Assembly (NCBI GenBank): GCA_033852115.1
Contig: JAWSVE010000008.1
Span: 62,001 to 126,000, forward strand
From: JAWSVE01 sp033852115
GTDB lineage: Bacteria > Pseudomonadota > Gammaproteobacteria > Pseudomonadales > Cellvibrionaceae
Reading direction: 5' to 3'
DNA length: 64,000 nt
Part shown: positions 43,878 through 51,963 of the stretch, one piece after another
Numbering within the stretch: the first letter of the stretch is position 1
Layout: the number at the start of each line of letters is the position of its first letter
Notes under the pieces: generated by a model
Seen by the model: the letters and a program-made list of their open reading frames with translations, nothing else
Databases searched by the model: none
What the model was told of the DNA's origin: nothing
Position numbers and translations under genes: made by a program

Positions 43878-44296
43878 CAGCCGACCTCTGAAACTTTACC
43901 TTGGTAGTTAAGTTGAAAACGCTCTAGCACCGTATTCACCACCTGGGTGGATGCGTTTTGGTATTCGTGCGCTTCGTAACGCTTTAATTGGCTCAAACTA
44001 ATGCCCACGTAATCGGCGAACGCTTGCTGGCTCATGTCGCGTGCTAAGCGAATCACTATGGGAAACTTGAGAAAATCTTGATAGGTAGAGAAGGTGTAGT
44101 CGTGTAGCGGGGTGCAGCAGGCCGCATCATATTCTTCGATCTCAGCTTCGAGGAGGGCAATATCCTCATTAATTTGCGCCGCTTCCACGGCGAGCAAGTG
44201 CGGTGGAACACCAGGCTTGGCTGGCGCTTCGAGTCGAGCATTGAGGCTATCAATATTCGCTTGAACACGATTCTTTTGTTGCGGGCTGGTAATCAT
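43877..44296 (-). CDS. XRE-type helix-turn-helix protein with coiled-coil N-terminus
   Basis: Predicted DNA-binding protein of 139 residues. A helical coiled-coil-like N-terminal half (about residues 5-60) precedes a helix-turn-helix (about 90-125: MSQQAFADYVGISLSQLKRYEAHEYQNAS). I chose the ATG over an upstream GTG because the extra 22 residues look non-conserved; this is uncertain. It is coupled to the phosphatase gene. It could regulate that gene or be an antitoxin-like partner, but neither is shown by sequence. Confidence 0.75.
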   Translation of the reverse strand: MITSPQQKNRVQANIDSLNARLEAPAKPGVPPHLLAVEAAQINEDIALLEAEIEEYDAACCTPLHDYTFSTYQDFLKFPIVIRLARDMSQQAFADYVGISLSQLKRYEAHEYQNASTQVVNTVLERFQLNYQGKVSEVG

Positions 44297-44775
44297 AAGC
44301 CTGAGACCTTGTCTTAAGATTCGGTACTTGCCAGGTGGTGGGGGTGCTGTGTCTGCAGCCACCTAGCTTTGCTAGTGTATGTTTAAAAATAAAACAGGTC
44401 AAATATGAACCTTTTGGGTCGGCATTGATTGTTGTGTTCTTTTATAACTTGTTGTTTTTACAGGTATTATTTGTCTTGGCGTGAGTTCCTCTCAGGCGGA
44501 ATAATGCCTAACTCATACCTTTTTAGCGCTGCTTGATGATTGTTGGTACAAAAATCCTGCTTTTGACGTGCGGCTCTACCTCACACTTAACAATTCGCAA
44601 TTCTGCTTTGCAGCTATTCAATAGTTCGGTTAACGTGTCGAGCCCATAAGCGAGCGAATTTAGCCCACAGCGCCCGCGATATTTTCTCCTCTCTCTTATG
44701 ATTTGCCATGTCTGTCGGCCAATGGCTAATCAGCATGTTGGCAAACAATGAAATTACTCGACAAGGAATGTAGCT
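44297..44775. other. Intergenic region, no gene seen
   Basis: About 480 bases between divergent genes (XRE gene and diheme cytochrome). It is A/T-rich near the XRE gene. I see no convincing palindrome, promoter pair or small gene. Confidence 0.5.
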
Positions 44776-46632
44776 ATGAACAAAAAAACACTGAAATTGA
44801 CGGGAGTCTTGAGTGGTATAGCCTTGGGGATAGTAGGGTGTACCTCGTTATATTCGACTAAAGGCTATTACAGTGATGTGACAGATGTCGCGCTGACCCC
44901 TGCGGTGGGGACAATCCCCGCTCGTGTTGAATTAGAGCAAGCGTGGGATGCAGAAACTCGCATGCGCTTTTGGTTTACCAGCCAAGGTTCGCGCATTATG
45001 CCTTACAGCTGGTTTGCGTGGTTAGAGCAAGCTGATTCGGAAGAATTATTTCGCTCTGCCGAGAATATGGAATCTCTGCGTTATTTGCCGATGCCTGCAT
45101 CACAGCTCAACCCCGCAGGGTTGCCTATTGGTTTTGCGTTAGATGTCGACAAAGAAAGTGATGTGGCGTGGGTGGGTATGACGTGCTCGGCGTGTCATAC
45201 CAATCAGCTAGATTATCAAGATACAAAAATCTTAATCGAGGGTGCCCCCACATTAGCGAACTTTGTGAAATTTTATAGTGATGTGGTTGCCGCACTGAAT
45301 GCCACTCATGAAGACGATGAAAAATTTGAGCGCTTTGCTCGCAACGTTCTAAAAGACGAGTATTCAGAATCGCGAGCAGAAGGCTTGCGTGAGCAACTCG
45401 CGCAATTAAGCCTCGCAGCATCAGAAAGGCAAGTGGTCAATAATTTACCCGACGACTTCCCTGCTGACTTCACAAGTTATGCGCGCTTAGATGCGTTTGG
45501 CAACATTCAAAATGCGGGGTCAGCTTTTGCGTTAAATGATCTCAGTAATCGTAATCCACCGAGTTCACCCGTTTCTTACCCGTTTATTTGGGGAACACAT
45601 CAATCTGACGTCGTGCAATGGAACGCGTCTGCTCCCAACACACCGGTGGTGGGTCCATTGGTTCGTAATATGGGCGAAGTCGTCGGTGTATTTGGTGATT
45701 TAAAAATTAAAAAAGCGCCCTGGTGGCAGCGTTTATACGGTAAAAAATATCGATATAGCTCTACGGTGGATATGGAAGGGCTTGGTCATCTCGAATCTTG
45801 GGTGAAAGCGCTACGCTCTCCACGGTGGCCTGAGGAACACCTTCCCGCCATACGTGAGGGTGATGCCGCGCGTGGTGCACAGCTATTTGATGCAAATTGT
45901 AAATCATGCCACAACGTTGTGTTACCAAAAGACGAAGGGCTGAAATATATCGCCACGCAAGTACCACTGGATGTTGTCGGTACGGACCCTATGATGGCCT
46001 GGAACGCTCAGCATCACAGAGCTAAGTCATTAATCCTCGAAGGTTCTCGCGATAAAATTATTTTTGGGGATCGATTCGAAGAGGAGACTGCCGCGATAGC
46101 AATACCCGTCAACGGTGTAGTTGGGGTTGCACTGCGTGATCCTATCACTGCAATTAAAGCGGGCATCATGCCAATGGAAGTGGGTGAGTATGAGGTGGAT
46201 AAAACGGAGGAGATCCGTAAATCTATCGAAGAATACCTAAAAGAAAATTTGGAAAAACGTACGGTCATGGCCAGTGATTCATCTTCCCCTTATTTAGAAA
46301 ACGGTGAGAAAAATCTTGCTGGTTTGGTCTATAAAGCGCGTCCACTAAATGGTATCTGGGCGACGGCTCCTTACCTACATAATGGTTCAGTACCTAACCT
46401 GTGGGAGTTACTACAAAAACCCGAAGAGCGTGTTAAGGAATTTTGGGTAGGCAGTCGACAGTTTGATCCTAAGCATGTTGGCTACAAAACCAATGAAGGT
46501 CTCAACCTTTTCAAAGTCAATAATGCGCAAGGTGAAATACAACCAGGAAATTCCAACCTAGGGCATACGTGGGGTACGCACTTAAGCGAAGCTGAAAAGT
46601 GGCAGCTTATAGAGTATTTAAAAACGCTTTGA
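44776..46632 (+). CDS. RoxA/RoxB-like diheme c-type cytochrome, lipoprotein
   Basis: A 618-residue exported cytochrome with a lipoprotein signal (GIALGIVGC). Two c-heme sites are visible: C137-S-A-C140-H141 in GMTCSACHTNQLDY and C375-K-S-C378-H379 in DANCKSCHNV. The segment RMRFWFTSQGSRIMPYSWFAWLEQAD (about residues 55-80) and the C-terminal NGIWATAPYLHNGSVPNLWELL match the RoxA/RoxB and diheme-peroxidase-like family. RoxA and RoxB cleave polyisoprene oxidatively, but many relatives have no known substrate. It may therefore be an oxygenase or peroxidase of an unsaturated hydrocarbon or lipid. The ATG follows AAGGAA. Confidence 0.88.
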   Translation: MNKKTLKLTGVLSGIALGIVGCTSLYSTKGYYSDVTDVALTPAVGTIPARVELEQAWDAETRMRFWFTSQGSRIMPYSWFAWLEQADSEELFRSAENMESLRYLPMPASQLNPAGLPIGFALDVDKESDVAWVGMTCSACHTNQLDYQDTKILIEGAPTLANFVKFYSDVVAALNATHEDDEKFERFARNVLKDEYSESRAEGLREQLAQLSLAASERQVVNNLPDDFPADFTSYARLDAFGNIQNAGSAFALNDLSNRNPPSSPVSYPFIWGTHQSDVVQWNASAPNTPVVGPLVRNMGEVVGVFGDLKIKKAPWWQRLYGKKYRYSSTVDMEGLGHLESWVKALRSPRWPEEHLPAIREGDAARGAQLFDANCKSCHNVVLPKDEGLKYIATQVPLDVVGTDPMMAWNAQHHRAKSLILEGSRDKIIFGDRFEEETAAIAIPVNGVVGVALRDPITAIKAGIMPMEVGEYEVDKTEEIRKSIEEYLKENLEKRTVMASDSSSPYLENGEKNLAGLVYKARPLNGIWATAPYLHNGSVPNLWELLQKPEERVKEFWVGSRQFDPKHVGYKTNEGLNLFKVNNAQGEIQPGNSNLGHTWGTHLSEAEKWQLIEYLKTL

Positions 46633-46649
46633 TTGATCGCTATATCGAT

Positions 46650-46676
46650 GCTCGTTCCGTGCTAAGTGGGACGAGC
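46650..46676. terminator. Hairpin between convergent genes, possible terminator
   Basis: GCTCGTTCC pairs with GGGACGAGC (one G-U wobble) around a 9-base loop. It is 18 bases after the cytochrome stop. No strong T-run is present on either strand. Confidence 0.4.
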
Positions 46677-46715
46677 GTTGATTTGCTTAAAGCGAAATTG
46701 ACAGCTTCCGATGCT

Positions 46716-48335
46716 TTAATTAATAGCGATTAAGATGAGCAAGAGCGCTAGAAACCACAATGCTAACCAAAGGCTTCGATAGTACCAATTCACCTCAGCT
46801 TCGTTCGAAAGATAATTTTTAATCGCGCCCTCGTATATCTCAAGTGTAGCTGCCGATCTATCAATTTTGATGAGAAAGCTTGTGCTAAACGCAAAAAAAT
46901 ATGTGCATAAAAACCCAATCACATTCCACCAAAGCCAAGAGATGTTGGGGTGGAAAAGCCACAAGTAGCTATTTAAAGCCACGCCGATTATAAGTCCGCC
47001 TATGACATGCGGACCTTGAACCCGATGAGTTAAAAAGCCTAACGCAAAAACCGCGAGTATTGGTCCGTTGGCTAGGGACCCGACTTTGTTGATTGCTTCA
47101 AGCACAGTGGGCGCAATATCGCCAACAAAAAACGCCATCGTTAATGTCACAGCGCCCCAGGCGGCAGTGATCCAGCGTGAAAGAATCAATTCTCTGTGAT
47201 GATCCCAGCGACCCTGGTGAAATCGGCGGACAAAATCTTCCATAGTCGTGGCGCTTAACGAATTTAATACGGAATCCAGCGAAGACATCGCAGCTGCGAA
47301 AAGCGCAACTAAACTAAGACCCACTAACCCTGTGGGTAGTGCATTAATCATATATAGCGGGACCGCGACGTTGAACTCCGGTGAGTCGTTATTTTTAGGC
47401 AGTGAATTTATAAACTCTGGATGCTGTGTAGCATAAACAGCGATTCCTACCCCCACAAAACAATATAGCAATACTAAGGGAAATCGCAGTAACCCGTTGA
47501 TCAGTAATGCATTGTTGGTGGTGTCAATATTTCGTGTGCTCAGTTGTCGCTGTACTTGGCTCTGGTCGCACCCGTAGTACGAGACATACAAGAAGAGCCC
47601 ACCTAGTAACATGGGCCAAAACGCAAAAGTCTGACCGTCACCAAAGCCGTGATGGGAGAAGTCTAGGCTTGTTTTTCGTTCATCTGAAAAATGTTGCCAA
47701 AGGTTCTGTGTGCCCCCGGCATCGTCGACAAGGTATAGCAGAACCAACACTAGCATCGTAACGAGAATGCCAAGTTGGAGAACATCGCTGTAAATTACGC
47801 CCCGGATACCACCGAGCACATCGTAGATAATGGTAAAAATACCGAGCAACAAAACACTGGGTATAAAGCCTAACCCTGTAATTAAATCAATGACAATGGC
47901 GATACTGTAAACGGTAACTGCTGTTGCAAATGCGCGCACAAATAAAAATAGTCCACTTAAAGCGAGGCGCGTTCGCAAATCAAAGCGTTGTTCTAAGTAA
48001 GCGTATACGGAAATCAGGCGCAAATGGCGAAATAAGGGCATAACAAACAGCATCAACGCCACCATGGCCAGTGGGACAGCAAGTTCATACTGCAACCATA
48101 TGAGGCCTCCACCAGCAGCGAAAGCGACAAACGCCGGAGCGCCAAGAATACTATTGGTCGAACATTGCGTTGCCATGATCGATAAGCCTACGGGCCATGC
48201 ACCGATTTTTCGCCCGCCGACGTAATAGTCTTCGCGGCTGTCTTGGCTTCGCGATAACCACAGGGCGAGTGCGATAAGCCCACCGCAATAAAGCACAATA
48301 ACTGACCAGTCGAGGGTCGCTATATTAGTAGTCAT
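46716..48335 (-). CDS. Sodium:solute symporter (SSS family)
   Basis: Inner-membrane Na+-coupled transporter of 539 residues with about 13 transmembrane helices. GRKIGAWPVGLSIMATQCSTNSILGAPAFVAFAAGG (about residues 41-76), VLGGIRGVIYSDVLQ (about 172-186), SYYGCDQSQVQRQLS and LFAAAMSSLDSVLNSLSA (about 340-357) are typical SSS motifs. It belongs to the sialic acid/sugar-type branch by overall look, but the substrate is not certain. The gene is convergent with the RoxA-like cytochrome and ends close to it. The PEBP gene lies upstream on the same strand behind a strong hairpin, so they are probably separate units. Confidence 0.92.
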   Translation of the reverse strand: MTTNIATLDWSVIVLYCGGLIALALWLSRSQDSREDYYVGGRKIGAWPVGLSIMATQCSTNSILGAPAFVAFAAGGGLIWLQYELAVPLAMVALMLFVMPLFRHLRLISVYAYLEQRFDLRTRLALSGLFLFVRAFATAVTVYSIAIVIDLITGLGFIPSVLLLGIFTIIYDVLGGIRGVIYSDVLQLGILVTMLVLVLLYLVDDAGGTQNLWQHFSDERKTSLDFSHHGFGDGQTFAFWPMLLGGLFLYVSYYGCDQSQVQRQLSTRNIDTTNNALLINGLLRFPLVLLYCFVGVGIAVYATQHPEFINSLPKNNDSPEFNVAVPLYMINALPTGLVGLSLVALFAAAMSSLDSVLNSLSATTMEDFVRRFHQGRWDHHRELILSRWITAAWGAVTLTMAFFVGDIAPTVLEAINKVGSLANGPILAVFALGFLTHRVQGPHVIGGLIIGVALNSYLWLFHPNISWLWWNVIGFLCTYFFAFSTSFLIKIDRSAATLEIYEGAIKNYLSNEAEVNWYYRSLWLALWFLALLLILIAIN

Positions 48336-48434
48336 GATGAGTGGTCATGCTGTGGCGTATTGGTTGTCGGTTGATGCAAAAGGAACCAACACGCTAACAA
48401 GGTGACAGTGAATGTCAAATAAGAACGGTATGCT

Positions 48435-48462
48435 CGAGGCAATAAGTCATTTTATTGCCTCG
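48435..48462 (-). terminator. Strong hairpin after the PEBP gene
   Basis: CGAGGCAATAA and TTATTGCCTCG are perfect 11-base inverted repeats around a 6-base loop. It lies 12 bases after the PEBP stop. There is no T-run, but the stem is strong enough to act as a terminator or RNA stabiliser. Confidence 0.5.
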
Positions 48463-48474
48463 GTAGGTGGGGTA

Positions 48475-48954
48475 TTAATCGCGTTGATACGTGCCGATAG
48501 TACGGTTCATCCCGATGGCAATGGGTTCTATTTTTTCGAGTAATTCCCACATGGTTAGACCTGGTTCAAATTGGGTTTCTTCCTTAAGCGCAATTACCCA
48601 AAAGTAATAATGGTGGGTGCCGTGTCCATCTGGTGGCATTGGGCCGCCGTATGCGACATTACCAAAATCATTTTTCCCATCTGTGTGCGCCTTACAGTTT
48701 TCGGGTAATTCACTGACATTGCCTGGAATGTTGTAGTGTACCCAGTGAACGAAGCCGTACGTACCATTGGCGCTGATCAAGGGTGCATCCGGGTCGTGAC
48801 AAATAACAGCAAAGCCTTTTGTGCCTTCCGGCGCGTCTGTCCAAGCGAGCGGCGGTGAAACGTCGTCACCTTCGGTCGAAAACTGTTTGGCAATATCGGT
48901 GCCGTTGGCAAATGCGGTGCTGTGAACCTGCATGCTAGAGAGTGCAAAGCCCAT
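48475..48954 (-). CDS. YbhB/YbcL-type PEBP-like protein
   Basis: Small 159-residue protein of the phosphatidylethanolamine-binding/Raf-kinase-inhibitor-like family. DVSPPLAWTDAPEGTKGFAVICHDPDAP (about residues 28-55), FVHWVHYNIPG (about 67-77), YGGPMPPDGHGTHHYYFWVIAL (about 101-122) are hallmark segments of the bacterial branch. No export signal is seen, so it is likely cytoplasmic. Ligand and role are not established in bacteria. A strong AGGAGG ribosome binding site precedes the ATG. Confidence 0.95.
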   Translation of the reverse strand: MGFALSSMQVHSTAFANGTDIAKQFSTEGDDVSPPLAWTDAPEGTKGFAVICHDPDAPLISANGTYGFVHWVHYNIPGNVSELPENCKAHTDGKNDFGNVAYGGPMPPDGHGTHHYYFWVIALKEETQFEPGLTMWELLEKIEPIAIGMNRTIGTYQRD

Positions 48955-49442
48955 GGAGGCCTCCTAATGACTACTGTGGATTGTATATAGAGCAATTGAA
49001 GCCAGCATTGTAAAGGGATTGAAAAAATACTAAAGCACCTCTGTGCTCGCCGTATTCTTCTATTCATTCAATATCAGTCCGTTGAGAAGTACAGGTAAAC
49101 CAGCGGCTGGTTGCAATACGTGTTGTGTTACCAATCTCCTTTATTAGAGGTTATGCATCAAGTTTATTAAGGATTATTTGGGGTGGCTTTCGTTGTGTCC
49201 AAATGTCCGCTTTATAGGGTTTGTTTGTTAGCAGGCTAGTTTTATGTAACAGATTTAACTAAGTATGGTGCATTAGCGTTAAAAATGTGGGTCTCATAAT
49301 TATCGAGTCTTTCAAATCTTTTTGTCATGAATAGCTAATCTTAAACAGCTGATCCAATTTCGGTTTGAATTGCGTACCCTAGTTAACGTTTGAAGTATTG
49401 AGTTACGTAATCCAACGTCAACGACATTATGGAGGGTGACAA
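48955..49442. other. Intergenic region, no gene seen
   Basis: About 488 bases between divergent genes. Apart from the ribosome binding sites at both ends I found no gene, clear operator or hairpin. The middle is A/T-rich. Confidence 0.5.
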
Positions 49443-49997
49443 ATGAAGCGCCATTACTATATTTCTGATGATATAAGTGAATTGCAGCGGGTCGAGAATG
49501 AGCTGGAAGAAAGCGGTTTTTCCAGGCCGCAAATTCATGTGTTGACTGAAGACGACTTTGAGTTAGAAAAGCGACATATTAATGGTGTTGATCCTTTTCT
49601 CCGGAAAGACATTGTGCTCACTGCTGAGATTGGTGCCGTGGTAGGTATATTGCTGTCAATTAGCGTGCTTGGTTTGGCTTATTTTTTCGGCTGGTATGAA
49701 ACTTTTAGCTGGGCACCATTTTTGTTTCTTTCCATTGTCATACTAGGGTTTTGCACCTGGGAAGGTGGGTTGATAGGTATGCACCTGCCTCACCGAGCAT
49801 TTAAGCGCTTTCAGACCTTGTTGAAGCAAGGTCAGCACGTGCTTATGGTCGATAGTAAAGAGGTTCAAGAGTCTCGCTTGGGCGCTATTGTCAGGATGCA
49901 CCCCAAGCTAATGCCGGCAGGGACAGGTAAATCCACTCCCAGTATGGTGATCTCTGCGCAAAATGGATTTAGAAGTTTTACGCGCTTTATGCCATAA
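49443..49997 (+). CDS. Two-helix membrane protein of unknown function
   Basis: A 184-residue protein with a soluble N-terminal domain (about residues 1-60, MKRHYYISDDISELQRVENELEESG), two transmembrane helices (about 62-84 and 91-112) and a C-terminal cytoplasmic tail. The N-terminal pattern and the EGGLIGMHLPHRAFKRFQ segment match a conserved pseudomonad-type family sometimes annotated, without evidence, as an NAD/FAD-utilising or magnesium-transport protein. The layout resembles stress-related DUF1269-like proteins. GGAGG precedes the ATG. Function unknown. Confidence 0.8.
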   Translation: MKRHYYISDDISELQRVENELEESGFSRPQIHVLTEDDFELEKRHINGVDPFLRKDIVLTAEIGAVVGILLSISVLGLAYFFGWYETFSWAPFLFLSIVILGFCTWEGGLIGMHLPHRAFKRFQTLLKQGQHVLMVDSKEVQESRLGAIVRMHPKLMPAGTGKSTPSMVISAQNGFRSFTRFMP

Positions 49998-50077
49998 AGG
50001 CTCACCCTGTGGTCGGTATATATCCCGGTAAGCGCTCCCTTTGACCTCATGGTGTGGCCGCGGTGGCAAGGCCAGAG

Positions 50078-50107
50078 GCTCTCAGGACGCTGAGGTGTTC
50101 TGAGAGC
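50078..50107. terminator. Hairpin between convergent genes
   Basis: GCTCTCAGGAC and GTTCTGAGAGC form an 11-bp stem with one G-U pair and an 8-base loop. It lies between the two-helix membrane protein and the end of the iron-permease operon and could end either transcript. No T-run is present. Confidence 0.45.
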
Positions 50108-50120
50108 TTAACGCCAATTA

Positions 50121-50822
50121 TTAAAACTCATATTCTACTAATAACTTAATGGTGTAGTCGGGAGTTGTATCGTTTAGGCCAACGATGAGGCCATTCTCCC
50201 AATGCACTTGGCTACGACCCTTAAGCTTAATAGTTCCTCCAGCTACAGGGCCTAACCCTTGAGTGTCTTCCGATAGGTACCATTCGATACCAGGCTCAAG
50301 ATGTGGGTAAAAACGATAACGTACCTGGCCGTTAAAGCTACTTTCCCATTCATTTTCAATGTCGTCGTCAAACTCATAGCCGACACCTAGGTTGCCAAGT
50401 ATAGTCCAGCGCTGTATATCTTTGGCTAGCAATAACGCGATGCTGGATTCGTAGATTGAATCATCGTGTTCCTTCTCGAGTTCTACCAATAGTCCCCAGT
50501 CGGCGGCGTACTCGCCTTGCTCTGTGAGTTGCCATTTTGCTTCAATCTCTACTGCCTCGAGTTGAGTGTTGCTTTCTCTCTCTCCGATCACGTAAATCTC
50601 GGAGAAAAAATTATCCGTCCAGCCGTAGCCAAACCCCAATTTATGAAGGCTCACATTGTCCGATTCGTCAAAGTGAAAAAACGTAGAGCGCCATTCGATC
50701 TCTCGCTCGTGAAATTCAACATAGGGATCGTAAATTCGATCAATTGTGACACCGTCAGAAAATGCAGAACCACAATAGATCAGCACAAAAATTAATATGA
50801 AATCTCTTAACGCTATTGGCAT
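50121..50822 (-). CDS. Predicted outer-membrane beta-barrel protein of the iron-permease operon
   Basis: A 233-residue exported protein with a signal peptide (about residues 1-22). Alternating hydrophobic/polar strands and a C-terminal phenylalanine (LLVEYEF) are the signature of outer-membrane barrels. It is rich in tryptophan, glutamate and aspartate (for example EIEWRSTFFHFDESDN and VELEKEHDDSIY). It is the last gene of the operon, starting five bases after the FTR1 stop, so it may bring the metal or a chelate across the outer membrane. I do not recognise a named family. It is about 10-12 strands by eye. Confidence 0.75.
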   Translation of the reverse strand: MPIALRDFILIFVLIYCGSAFSDGVTIDRIYDPYVEFHEREIEWRSTFFHFDESDNVSLHKLGFGYGWTDNFFSEIYVIGERESNTQLEAVEIEAKWQLTEQGEYAADWGLLVELEKEHDDSIYESSIALLLAKDIQRWTILGNLGVGYEFDDDIENEWESSFNGQVRYRFYPHLEPGIEWYLSEDTQGLGPVAGGTIKLKGRSQVHWENGLIVGLNDTTPDYTIKLLVEYEF

Positions 50823-50827
50823 AACAA

Positions 50828-51592
50828 TTAATTATCCGGTTGCTTTTTTATGCGTGCAGCTAGAAATAGAAAAATACCAGCGATGCAAAAATAGCTGCTA
50901 ACTTGCAACGCGCTGGGCGTAGACTCGTAACCCATTACGGCATAGAGTAGCTGACCAATAAGAGACGACTCTCGAATAAGTGCTGAGCTATCCCAAAGCG
51001 CGCCATTGCTACTTAAAATGTCTGCTTGATATAACAACGTAATGGCTTGAGACACAAGCCCTGCGCTGATGAGCCCTAGCAGGATAAAAGTTACGGGGAT
51101 GAAATGGCCATTACGTAGCGAAAGCAGTAAATAGTAGCATATGGCGCCGATGCTCACTCCAATTGCCAGGCCTATGATGCCGCCTACTGACACATTCATT
51201 AATAGATCGGCGTTACTCATAAAGCCGGTATAGTAAATTATTATTTCACAGCCTTCCCGTAGAATTGCTAAGTTAATAGCAAATAGCATTAGGTAAGGTA
51301 GAAGGTGGGTTTGGCTGGGGTTTGACCATAGCCAAACAACCAGGCCTAAAACGGCAACAACGAGAAAGTGAATCGTTGCAAATAGAATATCTTGGGCAAC
51401 ACCTTCGCCAATTTCAGACAGCCAAGGCAGAATGTTTGCCAATAGGTATGAACCAATGGTGCCGAGAGCTATCGCTTTCCAAAGCCAAGTAATGGGGAGT
51501 TTTGAATAGCGGCTAAATGCTAGAAGTACGCTGATAATTAACGCTGCCTCTAAAGCCTCTCGGAGTATGATAATGACTGATGTAATAATCAT
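50828..51592 (-). CDS. FTR1-family iron permease
   Basis: Inner-membrane iron transporter of 254 residues with about seven helices. Both REXXE-type motifs needed for iron passage in the family are present: REALEAALIISV (about residues 10-21) and REGCEIIIYYTG (about 111-122). The start ATG overlaps the cupredoxin stop by four bases, and the outer-membrane protein follows. It resembles EfeU, but the EfeB peroxidase and full-length EfeO are absent; a small cupredoxin takes their place. It probably imports iron under control of the two-component genes in the same operon. Confidence 0.93.
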   Translation of the reverse strand: MIITSVIIILREALEAALIISVLLAFSRYSKLPITWLWKAIALGTIGSYLLANILPWLSEIGEGVAQDILFATIHFLVVAVLGLVVWLWSNPSQTHLLPYLMLFAINLAILREGCEIIIYYTGFMSNADLLMNVSVGGIIGLAIGVSIGAICYYLLLSLRNGHFIPVTFILLGLISAGLVSQAITLLYQADILSSNGALWDSSALIRESSLIGQLLYAVMGYESTPSALQVSSYFCIAGIFLFLAARIKKQPDN

Positions 51593-51963
51593 TGTTCGTC
51601 TACCGCGATAATAGTGCCTTGGGCAGTGGTAGGGAAAAATTCGCCAAAAAATGGATATTTTCCAGGCTTTAAAGGGCCAATAAAAATAACGGCTTTCTGT
51701 TTTCCCATAACAACTTTTTCTCGGTTTAACTCATAGCTTTCAAACTCTTCAGGCGTTGGGTCGTTATTGTGGACAATGAGCTTAACTTTGGTGTTGGCTG
51801 GCACAAACACTTCACTTGGGATAAATAAATGGTTTTCGATGATGATTTCAAATGTCGGCTTATCAGCATAGCTTAGGTTGGTACACCAGAATGTCAAGAT
51901 CAGTAATATTCGTAGACGGCTGGATACTTTTTGCGTGTATTTGAATAAGAAATTAATTGTCAT
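51589..51963 (-). CDS. Periplasmic cupredoxin-like protein (EfeO-N-like)
   Basis: A 124-residue exported protein with a signal sequence and a single cupredoxin-fold domain (about residues 37-122). The segments FEIIIENHLFIPSEVFVPANTKVKLIVHNND and EEFESYELNREKVV, IGPLKPGKYPFFGEF are typical of the small cupredoxins paired with FTR1 permeases. The usual Cys/His/Met type-1 copper ligands are not seen, so a metal-delivery or iron-binding role is more likely than electron transfer. It overlaps the kinase gene by 11 bases and the permease by four. Confidence 0.88.
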   Translation of the reverse strand: MTINFLFKYTQKVSSRLRILLILTFWCTNLSYADKPTFEIIIENHLFIPSEVFVPANTKVKLIVHNNDPTPEEFESYELNREKVVMGKQKAVIFIGPLKPGKYPFFGEFFPTTAQGTIIAVDEQ

